Source of the DNA: Ophioceras dolichostomum
Lineage: Eukaryota > Ascomycota > Sordariomycetes > Magnaporthales > Ophioceraceae
Direction: 5' to 3'
Assembly (NCBI GenBank): GCA_003049485.1
Contig: PYST01000122.1
Location: 1 to 64,000, forward strand
Length of the DNA stretch: 64,000 bases
The translations under genes were made by a program, and so were the position numbers. Each line of letters begins with the position of its first letter. The first letter of the stretch is position 1. Shown one piece after another: positions 11,273 through 23,154 of this stretch. The notes beneath the pieces were generated by a model. That model made no database searches, had not been told where the DNA came from, and saw nothing but the letters and a program-made list of their open reading frames with translations.

Positions 11273-11633
11273 GTAGATATGGAGAGAATATATGTAACAA
11301 CATCGATAGGAAACATTTTGATTCGGCAGGGCGAAAAATGGCATTCCTCCACTATGGGAGATACATTTTTCATTGTAGGATCGAAACACCATCCTTAGAA
11401 GCCTGGGTACCAAGGTGCAAGGTAGAAGCGAGGGCATCGGCGACCTATCCCGGTGACGATCGACTCGGACAACTCAAACTCATCGGCTGAGGCACAGCAC
11501 AGCTTGAATCAAGAGAACTCGGACATGCACAGATAAAGGCAAAGCACACTAGCAGTAGAGACAATGATGAAGCAATGCACACGATGAATTTAATATTGGG
11601 CTAGTGCTACTAGTGCTGCTGGTGCTGCTGGTG

Positions 11634-13041
11634 CTACTGCTGCTGGTGCTGCTCCACCCGCCGCCGCTCCTCCGCCGCCCCCTCCCAGTCGTACCGGAGC
11701 GGGTCCGGCCCGCCCGCTACGCCGTGGTACTCGCGTCTCTCCTCGCGCCCCGGCTGGGCGCGTAGGCGCTCGTCCAGGCCCTTAACGGGCATCATGCGCT
11801 CGTGGACCTTGTCCCGCTCGCGCTTCTGCGCGGCGTTGAACTCGTCGACGATGTCGTCGAGCGAGACGCGGTCCACGGTGCGCTCGTACCACAGCGCCAT
11901 GGGCACCTCCTCGTAGTCGTGCTCCTTGGCGAGGAGGTAGTCGACGAAGCAGTGCGGAATCGTCCAGGCGATGCTGAAGTCGAACAGCTTGCCGCCCAGG
12001 TAGTTGTGCGCGTACAGGTCGCGGTTGGTCAGGCCCACGGCGTTGATGGCTTTGATGCCCTCGCGCATGGAGCGGAAGTCCGAGCGGGTGAAGTTCGGGT
12101 GCTCGGTGGCGGCGGCGGGGGACACGTCCTTGACGACGCAGCGCATCCGGTTGTGCTCGAGGGCGGGCCACTCCCACTTGCTGCGGGGGCGCCTCCACTG
12201 GAAGGAGAGGACCTCCGGCGGCAGGTTCAGGTTCCGGTCGTCCAGATCGAGCAGGAGGTAGCCGTGGGACTTGATCGCGACTTGTTCCTCGATTCCGGTC
12301 TCCTTCAGGCGGCCGAAGGCGCGACACTCCGAGTAGAAGGGGTCGTTGTGGCACACCATGTCTCGGATTGTGAAGTTGTTCATCTGCCAGAACCTGTTCT
12401 CGTCGCGGGAGCAATGTTCTTTACGCATGACCCAGAAGAAGTCGGCCGGGATCGAGTTTTGGAACTAATTTTTTTCAAAAAAGAGCGTGGTCCTTAGCAA
12501 GAGGAAAGAAAGATGGTGGAACAGGAATCGGAGAATGAAACGGACGACAGAAACGGGGAAAGGGGGAGATGGAAAAAGAGAGGGAAAGGAGAGAGGGAAA
12601 GGAGAGAGGGAAAGGAGAGAGGGAAAGGAGAGAGGGAAAGGAGAGAGGAAAGGAGAGAGGAAAAGGAGAGAGGGAAAGGAGAGAGGAAAGGAGAGAGGAA
12701 AAGAACATGAAAATACATGGGATGAGAGAGTTGAGGGGACGAACGAACGGAAGTTTGGGAACGCAAAGAGGGATAGGGCAAAAATGAGGAACGAACGAGG
12801 AGCAAGAGTGTCAAGACGTGGTCCCTGGGTTCAGGAGAGGGTCACTTACGATCTTCACGGCATATTCGTTGCCATTAATATTGACTTCCCAGACCGTCGC
12901 GTGATGGCCATGACCCAGCCGGCGAATCCAGGTGATATGGAGCGGCTTCGTGAAGTTGGTGAAGGGGCCCAGCTTGGGACCCGGCGAGTCCGGAAGCTCC
13001 GGGAGGCTGTCGGTATTCATAATAGAGGTTGAGGCAGCCAT
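11634..13041 (-). CDS. Kinase-fold protein of the fungal FTA2-like family
   Basis: Two exons (13041-12850, 12464-11634) join in phase 0 to give about 340 residues. The N-terminal exon carries a glycine-rich-loop-like IRRLGHGHHATVWEV, then EYAVKI with the usual ATP-contact lysine. The second exon has LTNRDLYAHNYLGGKLFDFS, which matches the layout of the kinase catalytic loop (D and N retained) plus a DFS in place of DFG. This arrangement, and the AWTIPH that follows, is typical of the expanded fungal group annotated as kinetochore Sim4-complex subunit FTA2-like. Many members are not known kinetochore proteins, so the name should be read as a fold family. Whether it phosphorylates anything is unknown. 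The C-terminus is charged and ends in a glutamine run. Confidence 0.7.
12579..12702. repeat. Purine-only minisatellite inside the FTA2-like gene intron
   Basis: About nine to ten tandem copies of a 12-13 nt unit GGAGAGAGGGAAA, with 12-nt variants lacking one G, lie in the 385-nt intron (12849-12465). On the coding strand the intron is therefore a long polypyrimidine tract. Confidence 0.9.
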
Positions 13042-13297
13042 GTCGAACGCTGTACTCGAAGATGTGATGGTAGAAGAACGAGAAAGGGTAGTGGGGTCGA
13101 GACGGCTGGTATAAGTGTAGTGACTCGTCTCTGTTTAGAACGCGAGAGAGGAAGGTTGGGATTCTTTATGAACGTGGTGGAAGAAGGGGATTCGTCAAGG
13201 TGACAAGCAGTGCTAGTTACCGAAGACAAAGGCTGAGAAGTGAGGTGAAGTAAGGAACAAAGGCAAAGAATCCAGAAAACAGGAGGAAATGAAGAAA

Positions 13298-13505
13298 GAG
13301 GAGAACGAATGAGGGTGAAGGGCTGGATTGTGATCCCAAATTCTGATCTCAATGGCTCAGCGAAGTCGTCAATGTAGAGATGATGGTCGGAGGTCGACGT
13401 GAGGAGAACGAATGAGGGTAAAAAGCAGGATTGTGATCTCAAATTCTGATCTCAATGGCTCGGCGAAGTCGTCAATGTAGGGATGACGGTCGGGCGTCGA
13501 GGTGA
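13298..13505. repeat. Tandem duplication of about 103 bp upstream of the FTA2-like gene
   Basis: Unit A (13298-13400) and unit B (13401-about 13502) share GAGGAGAACGAATGAGGG, ATTCTGATCTCAATGGCTC and CGAAGTCGTCAATGTAG in the same order with scattered substitutions. A short third start (GAAGAGAACGAAT) follows. The array sits about 260-460 bp upstream of the start codon, so it lies in the 5' UTR or promoter. Confidence 0.85.
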
Positions 13506-15250
13506 AGAGAACGAATTCAGACCGCGGAGGAACACCACAACCATAGCAGCCCGGACAATAGAGATAACTTTGAAAACAGAACAGTGAGAGTGAATCTGCG
13601 AGATTGATCAAGATGAAATCGGCGCAGGACTCGAGAGAAGACTGGAGAGCTCACAACGAGTTGGTGGTGGTGCTGTTCCGACGTTGTTGTGGTTGGAAGA
13701 ACTGAAGGCGGCCTGGTGGGAGGAGAATTTCGCCGCCCACGGTTTTATTTCTCGAGCGGGTAACCCTGCCAGCTAGCGGTTTGAAAAAGTCGGAAGCAAC
13801 GACCGGGCAGCACGGTCGTCGTGGTCCATCGTGGGCACGCCGACGTCATCGGAATTTCCCTCTCGTTCGGTGAGGGCCTACAGGGCAGGCAGGCTGGCAT
13901 GCCCCCTAATAACAGTGGCCGTCTCCACGGATGCCGAAATTCACCCTTGACAGCATCAACTCCGATCCCAGAGTCTGACAGAGTTTTGAAATTGTCCTCG
14001 TTCTGCCTTTGAATTTCCCTTCGCGATCACAACGTGCCCGCCATCGTTCAGAGACGCATCTTGCTGGGGATGACTTCTCGTCTCTGGGGCCGGTGGGGGT
14101 CTTTGTAGTGAATGCAGTGTAGCGGTGGCTACCACTTCAGCAAAGACACAACACCAAGACTCTTTGACGAGAGAAGGATTTTCTATGCCGAAAGGCAGTC
14201 TCTGTCAGCTACAATGGCAATGACAAAGAGACGCTCTATAAGTATTGCGCTGATACTACTGGAAGTCCAATACACTAGCCGCAGACGGTGTTGGGAATGG
14301 TTCACAAAAGAAGAGCCACTCAGTATGGCCACGGCTCATCTAACGGGAAGACACTTTGCCATCGTGATGAAAGAGGCAGCAGACGTGGCAAGGAGGGCCA
14401 GTGCTGGCGAGGGGAGTGACAAGAAAGAATCCAAAGTGACACCGCCTATCAGTTGCCAACAACGGGAAATCTCTCGACAGGCATTTACAAGAGCAGGCGA
14501 ATGGTCGACAGGAGGGACGGCAATGACATGAGAGGCATAACGGTCTGAGCAGGCAGAATCATCGGGACCCGTTTACGTGTCAGCGGCATTACATGTCAGG
14601 CAGTTGACAAGTCGAGGGAAGGCAAAACAAGGAGAGAATGCCAACTGAAGAGGGAAACAGCTTTGGGAGTACTCAGAGACAGTAGTAGCGGCTAGGTAGT
14701 AACACAGGAAGGTTCTGACCGAAGAACGTAACCTTCCACTCCTCTTATTTTGCATCGACCAGAAAGGAAGGCAAGGGAACTGTCGATTGCGAACCCAGTA
14801 TCACACACACGTCCCGTGGGACCTACTACAACGAAAGCTAAGTCGATGGAGAGGCAGGCAGGCAATGCACGAGGTGATGGGCTATTGCCGCCTTGAAGAA
14901 CAGGTTGACAACGTCAACAGCAAAACAGCTAAGATCATCCCATTGTTCAGTGATGTCGGCCTGCGGAGCGTACTATCATCGTCCATATGCGTCCATGCCG
15001 CGATTCCTGAACAGAAGAGGTGGCGATACAACGCAACAAAACACGGAAACTCAGTAATTACGAGACAAGAAGACAAGAGTACAACGAGGACACAATGTGG
15101 TAATACCGAGATCAGAGGAAATAGGGAGAGGGGAGATGTAAAGTGGGAAGAAAAAGAGGTCCGCGGTTACGTAATCGGCCGATGACGTAACCTTAAACCC
15201 GACATAACTACATCAGACCAGAGCCACCAGCTGATGGCATCTCCCAGGTC
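13506..15250. other. No supported gene
   Basis: ORFs of 130-140 codons occur at 14112-14531 and 14787-15185 (+), but their translations show no recognisable domain, signal peptide or convincing composition. I do not call them. Confidence 0.5.
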
Positions 15251-16391
15251 TCAATAATCGAGCCAGGTCGGCGGCAGCGTCAGCGACAGCATCCCCGGCC
15301 CGAACAGCAGCGGGCCCGACGCGTTGTTGAGCGTGTACCGCGGCCCGGCGCACTCCCTCGGCAGCTCAGAATTGCCAGTGTCGTAGCACCTGACGTCGAC
15401 CACCTCCCTCGCCAGCGCGACGACCGTCACGTTTTTGGGGCTGTCCTCATCCTTCCCGTCCCTCCCCTCCCACCTCCACTCGCAGCTCCACGTCTGATTC
15501 ACGCTCATCTCCCACGTCTTCGTGTTGAACCGCACCCGCGCTGCGGGCAGCCACCGCCACGTCTGCACCGACCTCCACGGCCGCGGGATCCCCACCGACA
15601 GCTCGTCGGCCGGGTAGACCTCCAGCTCGCCCGACCAGCAGCCGGGCGAGAACACGCCCCCGCCCGTGTTCTCGAGCACGGCCGTCTCGTCCTCCGAGAC
15701 CTCGTTCGTCAGCCAGACGCCCTCTCCGTTTTCTGCTGCTCCGCTGATGTCGTCCGCGCGCAGGATGCAGTTGGTGTAGGAGCCCGAGGCGAGGTTGCGC
15801 ATCTGAAGCGTCAGGGCCGCGGGCGCGTAGCGGGAGCCGTTGGGCTGGGGAAAGGGCGGGTTGTAGGTCATCTCCATGATCTGCCAGCCGTCGAAGAGGT
15901 AGCGGCGCGGGTCGTCGACGTCCTGGTGGATGGAGAAGGGCGGCTTGATCAGGTTCCTGCACTGGTGCGGGCTGATGGCGTCCTTGATGTCGGTCGGCAC
16001 GGGGTACTCGCTGGTTTTGCTGGTGGAGGGGGGGAGTGGGAATGGCGGTGGGTGGTGTCTGGTGGTGGTGGTCATTCTGGACGACGTGGACGAGCGGGTG
16101 GCGTTCGGGGGCGGGGTGTAGATCGCCGCGCCGGAGAGCAGCGAGGTTCCGTAGGGCGGCTGGGCCATGTCCATGACCTTGGGCGGACCGACGAAGTACG
16201 GCGGGTCCTCGTTGAGGTGCAGCGAGTCGATGAAGCAGTAGACGCTCGAGCCGTTGGGGCCTTGGCCTTTTTCGCAAAACATTTGGTGGAATAAGTGTAA
16301 GCTGGCAAATCCGGCAAAGTGATTCCTGCTCACGAGGTTGTGTGTGGAAATGGGGGTGGTTAGCAGTCGCATTACAAAAAGTGCCGTCCTC

Positions 16392-16477
<86 letters not shown>

Positions 16478-16502
16478 NNNNNNNNNNNNNNNNNNNNNNN
16501 NN

Positions 16503-16537
<35 letters not shown>

Positions 16538-17039
16538 TCGAGGGTCGTGTTGCTCACTCCGCCCCATCATCACCCCGACAGTCCCACTCCTGGTTGACAG
16601 TAAGGGTCTCGGTCGACGTATCGAATAAGACATGGGCGGTGTCGGGCGCGCTCCTCGTTTCATGGCCGAACTTGTTCCGCCAGAGGGTGGAGCATCTTGA
16701 GCCGCCGGGGCTTCTGTTCTCCAGGACGAAGTTCTGCGTGTCGTTGTCGGCGTAGGTGCGGTTATGGAACAGCCAGCAGAAGGTGCTCGAGCCGTCCGCG
16801 TAGTTCTGGAGGGTGATCTCCAGGGATGGGATCTGATCTTCGTCTGGGTTGTGGATGATTTGCGGGGGCCTGTAATAGAACGAGAGGATCTGCCAGCCTG
16901 GATTGTGATACATCATCATGGAGGTCGCCCTGCATTTTGGCCAGTCCGGGCCAGGACTTTGACTGGTGGCCAGCTGGAGATGGAGGAGGCAGAGGAGTAG
17001 CGTACAGAGGCAGCGATGTAGGAGAATGCTGATTGCCAT
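15251..17039 (-). CDS. Secreted fungal protein with two related domains, unknown function
   Basis: Two exons (17039-16558, 16301-15251) join in phase and give about 510 residues. I chose the second ATG because it begins a clear signal peptide (MAISILLHRCLCTLLLCLLH), about 28 residues ending at ATSQS. The mature part holds two related modules. Module 1 has GWQILSFYYRPP, LEITLQNYADGSSTFCWL and LTVNQEWDC. Module 2 has GWQIMEMTYNPP, LTLQMRNLASGSYTNCIL and MSVNQTWSC. Each pairs a GWQI strand with a conserved cysteine and a VNQ-W-x-C end. Several N-glycosylation sequons are present. The intron contains a GA tract and a 25-base assembly gap, so its true length is unknown. I do not recognise the family. 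Extracellular location is inferred from the signal peptide. Confidence 0.7.
16394..16533. repeat. (GA)n microsatellite interrupted by an assembly gap
   Basis: A pure GA/AG run flanks a block of 25 undetermined bases at 16478-16502. It lies within the single intron of the secreted two-domain protein gene. The gap size is probably arbitrary. Confidence 0.95.
16478..16502. other. Assembly gap (25 N)
   Basis: Undetermined bases inside the GA microsatellite. Exons on both sides are intact and in phase. Confidence 1.
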
Positions 17040-17575
17040 CTTCTCCAAACCTCTACAGTTGCTAGTTGATGTGGCGCTGAAAAGCCGGTCCTGCCAGGGA
17101 TGCATGGCTGTAGTAGCCTTGTGAAGTCGGATTTGAAGAAAAGCCTGGGAGGAAAGGGTACGCCGGAATAGCAGACGACTTGTGGCAAAACAGCGGTGAA
17201 GTATCCAGTAGTGTCTGGCTACCTCCGGGTCATCAGCTGGTGATGACGCACGTCACACGCCTGGGAGACCCCAGCTGTGCGAATGGGCGGCTTGGACATC
17301 AGCTCGAGGAAGCATCTGGCTTTCAGTCAACTGGTGAGAGGGGACTTGTACGAATGGCAGTTGGACAGAACAGCCGGACCGGCTAGCCTGACAAAAGTGC
17401 GACCTCGGGCGTCGTCAAAAACACGAGATCATCTGGGGAGATCATCTGGTTGATCGACGCAGGATAGTCTCGAGGATATATACACCTTCCTTTGTAGGTA
17501 TCTCCACGTATGAATGCCGTTCCGCAGCCCCGGCCTTGTTCTCCCTTCTTCTACAGACCGATGTTTACAAGGCCA
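17040..17575. other. Intergenic, promoter side of the secreted protein gene
   Basis: No ORF of interest. It separates the secreted-protein gene start (17039) from the P450 stop codon (17576), both on the minus strand. It therefore holds the upstream region of the first and the 3' flank of the second. Confidence 0.5.
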
Positions 17576-19699
17576 TCACGTTCGAACCACGGGAGTGATG
17601 GCGACGTGCAATGGCCCTCGCTCCCAGATGACAAAGAGGTTTTTCTGTCTGCCAGACCAGTTGTGGCTGTCGGCCTCGAGCCGCATATCGAAGTCGTAGA
17701 CCATCCGGGCGAGGATTAGACGCATCTCCATCGTTGCGAGACTGTGTTGCACATGTGGCACGCCCACAGCGCGTCAGCAGATATCTTTGCGGAGTGATGA
17801 ACACGGGCAGTAGGTGCTACGTGGTGTGATGGTGATGGTTGCAACGGCGCCGCGGCGCGGGGTCAAGGCAAGCAAGCACTGAGAGGAATCCGAACCTACC
17901 CTTTGCCAATACAGTCTCTCGTGCCGGTGTTGAAGTGCTTGAATGCCTCGCGAACATCGTGGGCGTACTCGGGGTCGCCGAGCCACCTTTCCGGATGGAA
18001 CTCGTTCGGATGAAGGAAGAGCTTCGGGTCTCGGTACAAGGACCATGTCCAGATTCCTACAACGGTCTAAAGAATGCGATTGGGTACTCGTCAGTTCCAT
18101 ACAGGCGGCAGTAGGAGCAGAAAAAGAAAGAAATGGAGCGAGGCAGGGAAAGAATGCCGAAGAAAAACGTAAGATGTGTGCGAGCGCACCTTTGGTGGAA
18201 TCGGCAGACCGCAGATTGTGTCACCGGTGTCGCCCGTGATCCTGAGCGAGGGAACACCCGTCTGCGGATACAACCTCATCGTCTCCTCAAGGCAGGCCAC
18301 GAGAAACGGCAGTCGGGAGTTGACCGCATCGAGAGAGATCTCCGCGCTGGAAGAGAAGGAAGACCGCACCTCCCGCGTTATCCTCTCCCAGGCCTTCGGG
18401 TGTTCGAGGAGGTACGACGTCACGCCCGCGAGGGTGCCTGCGGTGGTCTCGGAGCCGGCGCCGACGAAGACTGTTGCGTGTGAGATCATGTCGTCGGGGG
18501 TCAGGTTCTGCGAATTAGAAGATCGACCGTTTACCTGTCAGCTGCTCTGCTTGCATGGTTCATGGATCGGCGGATATCTGCCTGCCTGCCTGCCTGACAA
18601 AGTTGAGACTGGAGATCAGGGGAACGGAGAGACTGCTACTATATACTACTCACCCATTCGTCCTTCTTCTCAATCAGCGGGTTGATCAGGTCCGGCCTGC
18701 CCGTCCCAGCCTGGACCCTTTGCTCCATGATGGGGCGGACCATGGAGAGATGCACCTCGAACCCCTTCTTCGCCACCGCCTGGAACAGCGTGTTGGACAA
18801 CCAGCGAGCAACCGGGTACATGCCCGCCGCGACCAGCAGCCAAACTGCCCTACCGGTGTCAGTGATGCCCCGAACCCAAGGGTGGAAATCCGAACCCTCC
18901 AGGCAGCCGAACGACTGACCCAGCGCGAGGTCGCAGATGATGTCGAACACGACGTAGCGATACCAAAGCTCAAGATCGACCACGGCACCACCACCACCAC
19001 CATCGTCGCCTTTCTTATCTTCCTTCTCCTTCTCCTCCCCACAAAGCCCCCGCAGCCGCCGAACGAGCAGCTCGACATACCCCCTCACCATCCCCTCCTG
19101 CGCCCTCAAGCTCGCATCCGAAAACCCCGGCGCCACCGCCCTGCGCAGCGCGCGATGGTGCTCCCTGTCCGTGGTGTTCTGCAGGTGCGGCGGCAGGAAC
19201 TCGGGGACGCGGAACAGGCCCTCCCACTTGGCCATGTCGCGGCGGCCGCCGCCGCCCATGACGTCGCGCCAGGCGCCCGGGTCCGCGAACGCGAGCTCGT
19301 CGGGCGCGACGCGCACAACGGGGCCGTATCTCGCGTGCAGGCCCGCCACGTGGAAGGGGAGGCGGCCGAGCAGGATGTTGTAGGTGTACGGCAGCCGGCT
19401 GGCCGCGTGCGTGGGGGGGCCGGGGAAGAGGCGGAGGGGGTGGAAGAAGATGTTGTGGAGGATGTTGGCCGCGTGGTAGATGAGGAACTGTTGAGAAAGA
19501 AGGAGTCTGGGTATTAGACAAGCGTGTTCGTACTATCATGAGGGACGTGGCAGGCATGCATCGGCCGGCCGGTTCTGTCGCCACAGAGTGTTGGCTACTG
19601 AGAGAGGGATGAGGGGAGGGGAAGTTTTCGTCTCTTGCTTACGGTGACCACTAATGCCTGGACAACGACGACCACGAAAGCCCCCGAGATGTATGCCAT
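17576..19699 (-). CDS. Cytochrome P450 monooxygenase, CYP65-like
   Basis: Five exons (19699-19643, 19487-18654, 18507-18190, 18066-17900, 17741-17576) give 513 residues with every junction in phase. The first exon encodes a hydrophobic anchor (AFVVVVVQALVV), followed by a hinge with LRLFPGPP, as in ER-bound class II P450s. The I-helix oxygen-binding motif AGSETT is at 314-319, the K-helix E-x-x-R at 372-375 (ETMR), PERW follows, and the heme loop FNTGTRDCIG at 448-457 places the iron-ligating cysteine at 455. All catalytic landmarks are intact. The opening LHARYGPVVRVAPDELAF and overall length suggest the CYP65/trichothecene-type clan, but the substrate cannot be read from sequence. No biosynthetic backbone gene is nearby, so the role is open. 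Confidence 0.92.
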
Positions 19700-20301
19700 T
19701 GCTGCGATCCGTATGCACTGGATAAGCGGAGCTCGTTAGGGACCGAGGACGTGAAAGAACGGAACTCGATCGCACATCGCTCTGGGGAATCGTAGTAGGG
19801 GGTGGCTGGCCGTTCGTTCTAGACAAGTCGAGACGAAGATGAGAGGTCGAAAAGTACTAGGAGATCGGCAGCGGCGGCGCGGCGGGGTAGTATTATACGC
19901 GTATTATCCGCCATCTCGATGCACCATGAGTTCGGACGAACAGGAGTTCTGCAGCGGACGTTGACGTTGGAGTTCGGCTCCAGCTACTAGTGCCTCCAAC
20001 TGCCGCTTTAGTTCCCCTCAAAACCGCATTTATTGTGGGTCCGGAATCAATAATAGATCACGACTAAGGATTGATGTCTACGGCATTCTGGGGAGGAACA
20101 GCGGCTCTTTGCTTGTACAGTGGAAGCCGTAGAATAGGCACAAGCATTCACCCCCTGCAGACAGACGAGAACATCAGCAGCAGCTTAATGTAATCAGCTA
20201 GAGGACTTCTGCATATATCCAGACGCTACATATCTGCACAGCCCATGTCCTCAACCGTAAGTATATACAAGAATGTTACAAGAAGAAGCATAATGCAGTG
20301 A
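19700..20301. other. Intergenic, P450 promoter region
   Basis: About 600 bp between the P450 start codon and the stop of the CFEM receptor gene. It includes an AT-rich stretch at 20020-20060 and no supported ORF. Confidence 0.5.
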
Positions 20302-23154
20302 CTATCTGTTCGCTGACAAGCCAATATCCCCTACTCCTCGCCCCCCATCGTGAACCTTTCTACCGTGCTCTCGTGGTAGCGGCGGCGTTTTGTCATCATC
20401 AGCAGCGCCACCACCGCCGCTCTCCTCCCTCTCGCTTCGAGTGCTAGCACACTCCACGATGCACTCATCCTTGAGCCCATCGTCGGATCGAGCGCCTACC
20501 CCTCCCCCTCCTCGGCGGTACTCCAACTCCAGGTCCGCATCCCACAAGTCATCGTCGTCGGCTCTCATCAGATCCTCGTCCGTCAAGATGGGGCCCCGCC
20601 GCCGGCCGCTTCCCCCTCTCCCGAGAAGATCCACCTGGCTCTGGAGACGACTCGCGCTGCTGCCGCTGACGCCGCTGTGATGAAGAAGATGAGATGGGAT
20701 CAGCGACGGTGGCGGCGGCAGGTTATCAGCGTCGAGCCTGGAGTGGCAGCTTCCTTTGGAGGAAAGAGATTTGGAGGACAACTTGTGGCTGCCGGACCCG
20801 TCGTGGGTCCCCGGCCGGAAAGGATGTCCGGAGTCGGCAGGTCCGCTGGTCGTCCCACCGCTTCTTGGCCCCGACCGCGACCCTGATATCTTGGAGATCC
20901 TAGCACGAATAGGGGGTACGAGCACCAGCAGGAAGAAGTGCCGCATAGCAGGCATGCAGGTGACGATTATTCCGATGCTAATTTCCATGCTCGAGTACAG
21001 GGCGGGCATGGTGGCCTTGGCTGCAGGGAGAATGGGATGCGGGATGTCAGCGTCTGTCCTTCTCCTGTCCTTCGAGCCACTCACGTTTCAATTTAGAAAC
21101 TGGCTATTGTCGGAATCCACACCTCCATCTGTTTCCACTGCTTGATCCTGTCGGGAAAACAATCGGGGAGGGAGTAGTGCTACTTGCCTGTGATGTTGAT
21201 CGAGGTCATGTACACAAGAAGCGAACTCAGCCGGAGACAGTGCGTGATGGTTAGGCTGGAATCGTAACCAGTCAGTCCCGGATGATCATTGCCCAGATAT
21301 ACAATCTCGGTCTCTTCTTCAACGTGATTCAATTGGCTCGGGCCGGATTGGTAGGCCTTGAATGCTGCTGCTTCGGGCGCGGTTGAGGAGGTTGATGATG
21401 CGTGGAGAATGGAATATGGAGGGAAACGGGCGGAAAGGGGCTAGGCTGTTCTCACAAGATGCCGAACATGAACATGAGGAGAACCCCAAGCTTCTTCTTC
21501 CATGCCAGGTTGAGCTTCAACACCTGCGGTATGGGCAGGATGGTCAACCAGACGTCCAAGGCGATCTGGATGGCAGAGTGCGAGATGCTCATGGCGTTGA
21601 TGTTCACGCAACGACCCGGTATCCTCCCGTCCCATCCGAGCCACAGGTACTGTATCGGTTGGCACTGGAAGATGCCAACAAGTATGAAGGACGCCGTGTA
21701 TGTCAAGTTGAAAGTCTGGGAGGCCCAGAGGACCTTGCGAGTGGTTTGGTCGACAAAGAGGCGGAAGTACATGAAGATCATTGATGCCTTGATCATCCCT
21801 ATGCCGAACACGTAGGCCGGCTCGGACACGTAAAACAGCTGTACCGCGTCGCATGTCGCAAGCCACATCGTCAGCCAATTATTCGCCTCGACCATTGGGC
21901 ACCAGACGACCAGGGCGAGAAAATGATTCGATGACACTCTCCGCCTCAGAGGCTAGCAAGTCGAGGGGCGTTGGAAGGCAGCGAAGGTACAGAGAGACTA
22001 TAAGACTGCGCAGCGAAGGGATTCGAAGAAGCGGGATGGGGTAGTGACGGCTTGACGTGATGGGCGTCAGGGGAACTTACGTAGAGGAAGCGAGTGATCT
22101 GGTCTGGGGTGAGCTCCCAGATATCCTTGCCGCCCATTGTACTGGCTACCGGACGGTGGAGAAACGATGGATATCATGTTAGCAAATTCCGAGTGATTGT
22201 GAGTAATAACAGGAGAGGCCGATCAATGACTGGCCACGGAGGTGATCATGACAGCACGCCACGAATGGAGCCTTACATTCTATGGAGGCGGGGACGAGAG
22301 CTATGCGAGCGCACTGTAGATGGATCAGAGATGGCACGGCAATACGTTCGCTAGTGCTACGTGCAACGGCGCAATTGAGGCAGGATAGTCCCTGGGATAG
22401 GAGATAGTCGCACTGCTGGAGAGGGGGTTCGAAGCGGAGGGAGGGCAGGGGACAAAGTACAAAGCCTAGAATGATGCAGGTGTCATCCCAACCCCAAGTA
22501 GAGACTTTGACGACTGTCTTGATCCATACCCGGGCTATGATGAATAGTATTGGGACAATGCCGAGGACAACCTTGTACGGGTCGAGGGGATCTCTCGTGG
22601 GATGAATGGTCTCCGTGCCGCAAGAGTGGACGGATATATTTTTGGCGACTGTGTCGGGCGCGCCGTTGCCCATCGCGCGTCAGTTGACAATCGCAGCGTG
22701 GTTCTTGTATTGTGTGTCTGTCTGTCCATCTGTGTCTCGGGGGAGTATCGACGTTTCAACTGACCTAGCGCTTCCCTTATGGTGCAGTTTCGCAGGACGC
22801 ATGGCTGGACGGCGTCCGAAAACGCTTGGTCGTGGCAGATGCATGTCGAGTTGAGAGGCGAGCATGTCGTGGTCGGTAGGGACTCGATGATGCACGTCAA
22901 CTGTCCAAGTCGGCGCGATAATGACCATGATCAGCAGCCAACTTCGGCGGCGATGCAACCGCGTGGGCAAAAAGGTGCGCGCAGTCATGCAGGAGGCTCC
23001 AGAGGAGGGAAGAGGGTACACTCACCGCGCATGGTGGCACGCCGGTAGGCATGGGAGTTGCCGACAGAGACTGCGCCTGCGCCTGCACCCCGCTAACGAT
23101 GCAGACTACACAAATTCTCACTAGCACCGCGAGAGAACCCCATCTTGAGGCCAT
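20302..23154 (-). CDS. CFEM-domain, Pth11-like seven-helix receptor
   Basis: Eight exons (23154-23026, 22900-22765, 22648-22461, 22313-22277, 22145-22081, 21838-21456, 21255-21188, 21020-20302) give 574 residues with all phases matching. A signal peptide (about 1-25) precedes an eight-cysteine CFEM domain with cysteines at 42, 46, 56, 63, 65, 77, 82 and 98, the canonical spacing. The rest is a seven-helix module of the fungal Pth11/rhodopsin-like family: WGWDDTCIILGF, KDIWELTPDQITRFLY, GMIKASMIFMYFRLF, and SSMEISIGIIVTCMPAMRHF as the last helix. The tail of about 200 residues is Ser/Gly/Asp-rich and probably cytosolic. Relatives sense surface or host cues upstream of cAMP signalling; the ligand here is unknown. 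The fourth exon is only 37 nt, and the last intron uses a GC donor. Confidence 0.88.
21021..21187 (-). other. GC-AG intron in the CFEM receptor gene
   Basis: The donor reads ACAG/GCAAGT and the acceptor CTGCAG/CC. Joining here gives NIT-AKATMPALYSSMEIS, matching the expected final-helix region of Pth11-like receptors. The GT-donor alternatives I tried did not preserve both phase and the conserved helix. Confidence 0.7.

Noticed and set aside
16338..16628. ORF of alternating Arg-Glu across the gap
   Set aside because: Translation of a GA microsatellite with undetermined bases, inside an intron.
18555..19517. Plus-strand ORF of 320 codons
   Set aside because: Antisense shadow of the P450 second exon, which carries all the conserved motifs.
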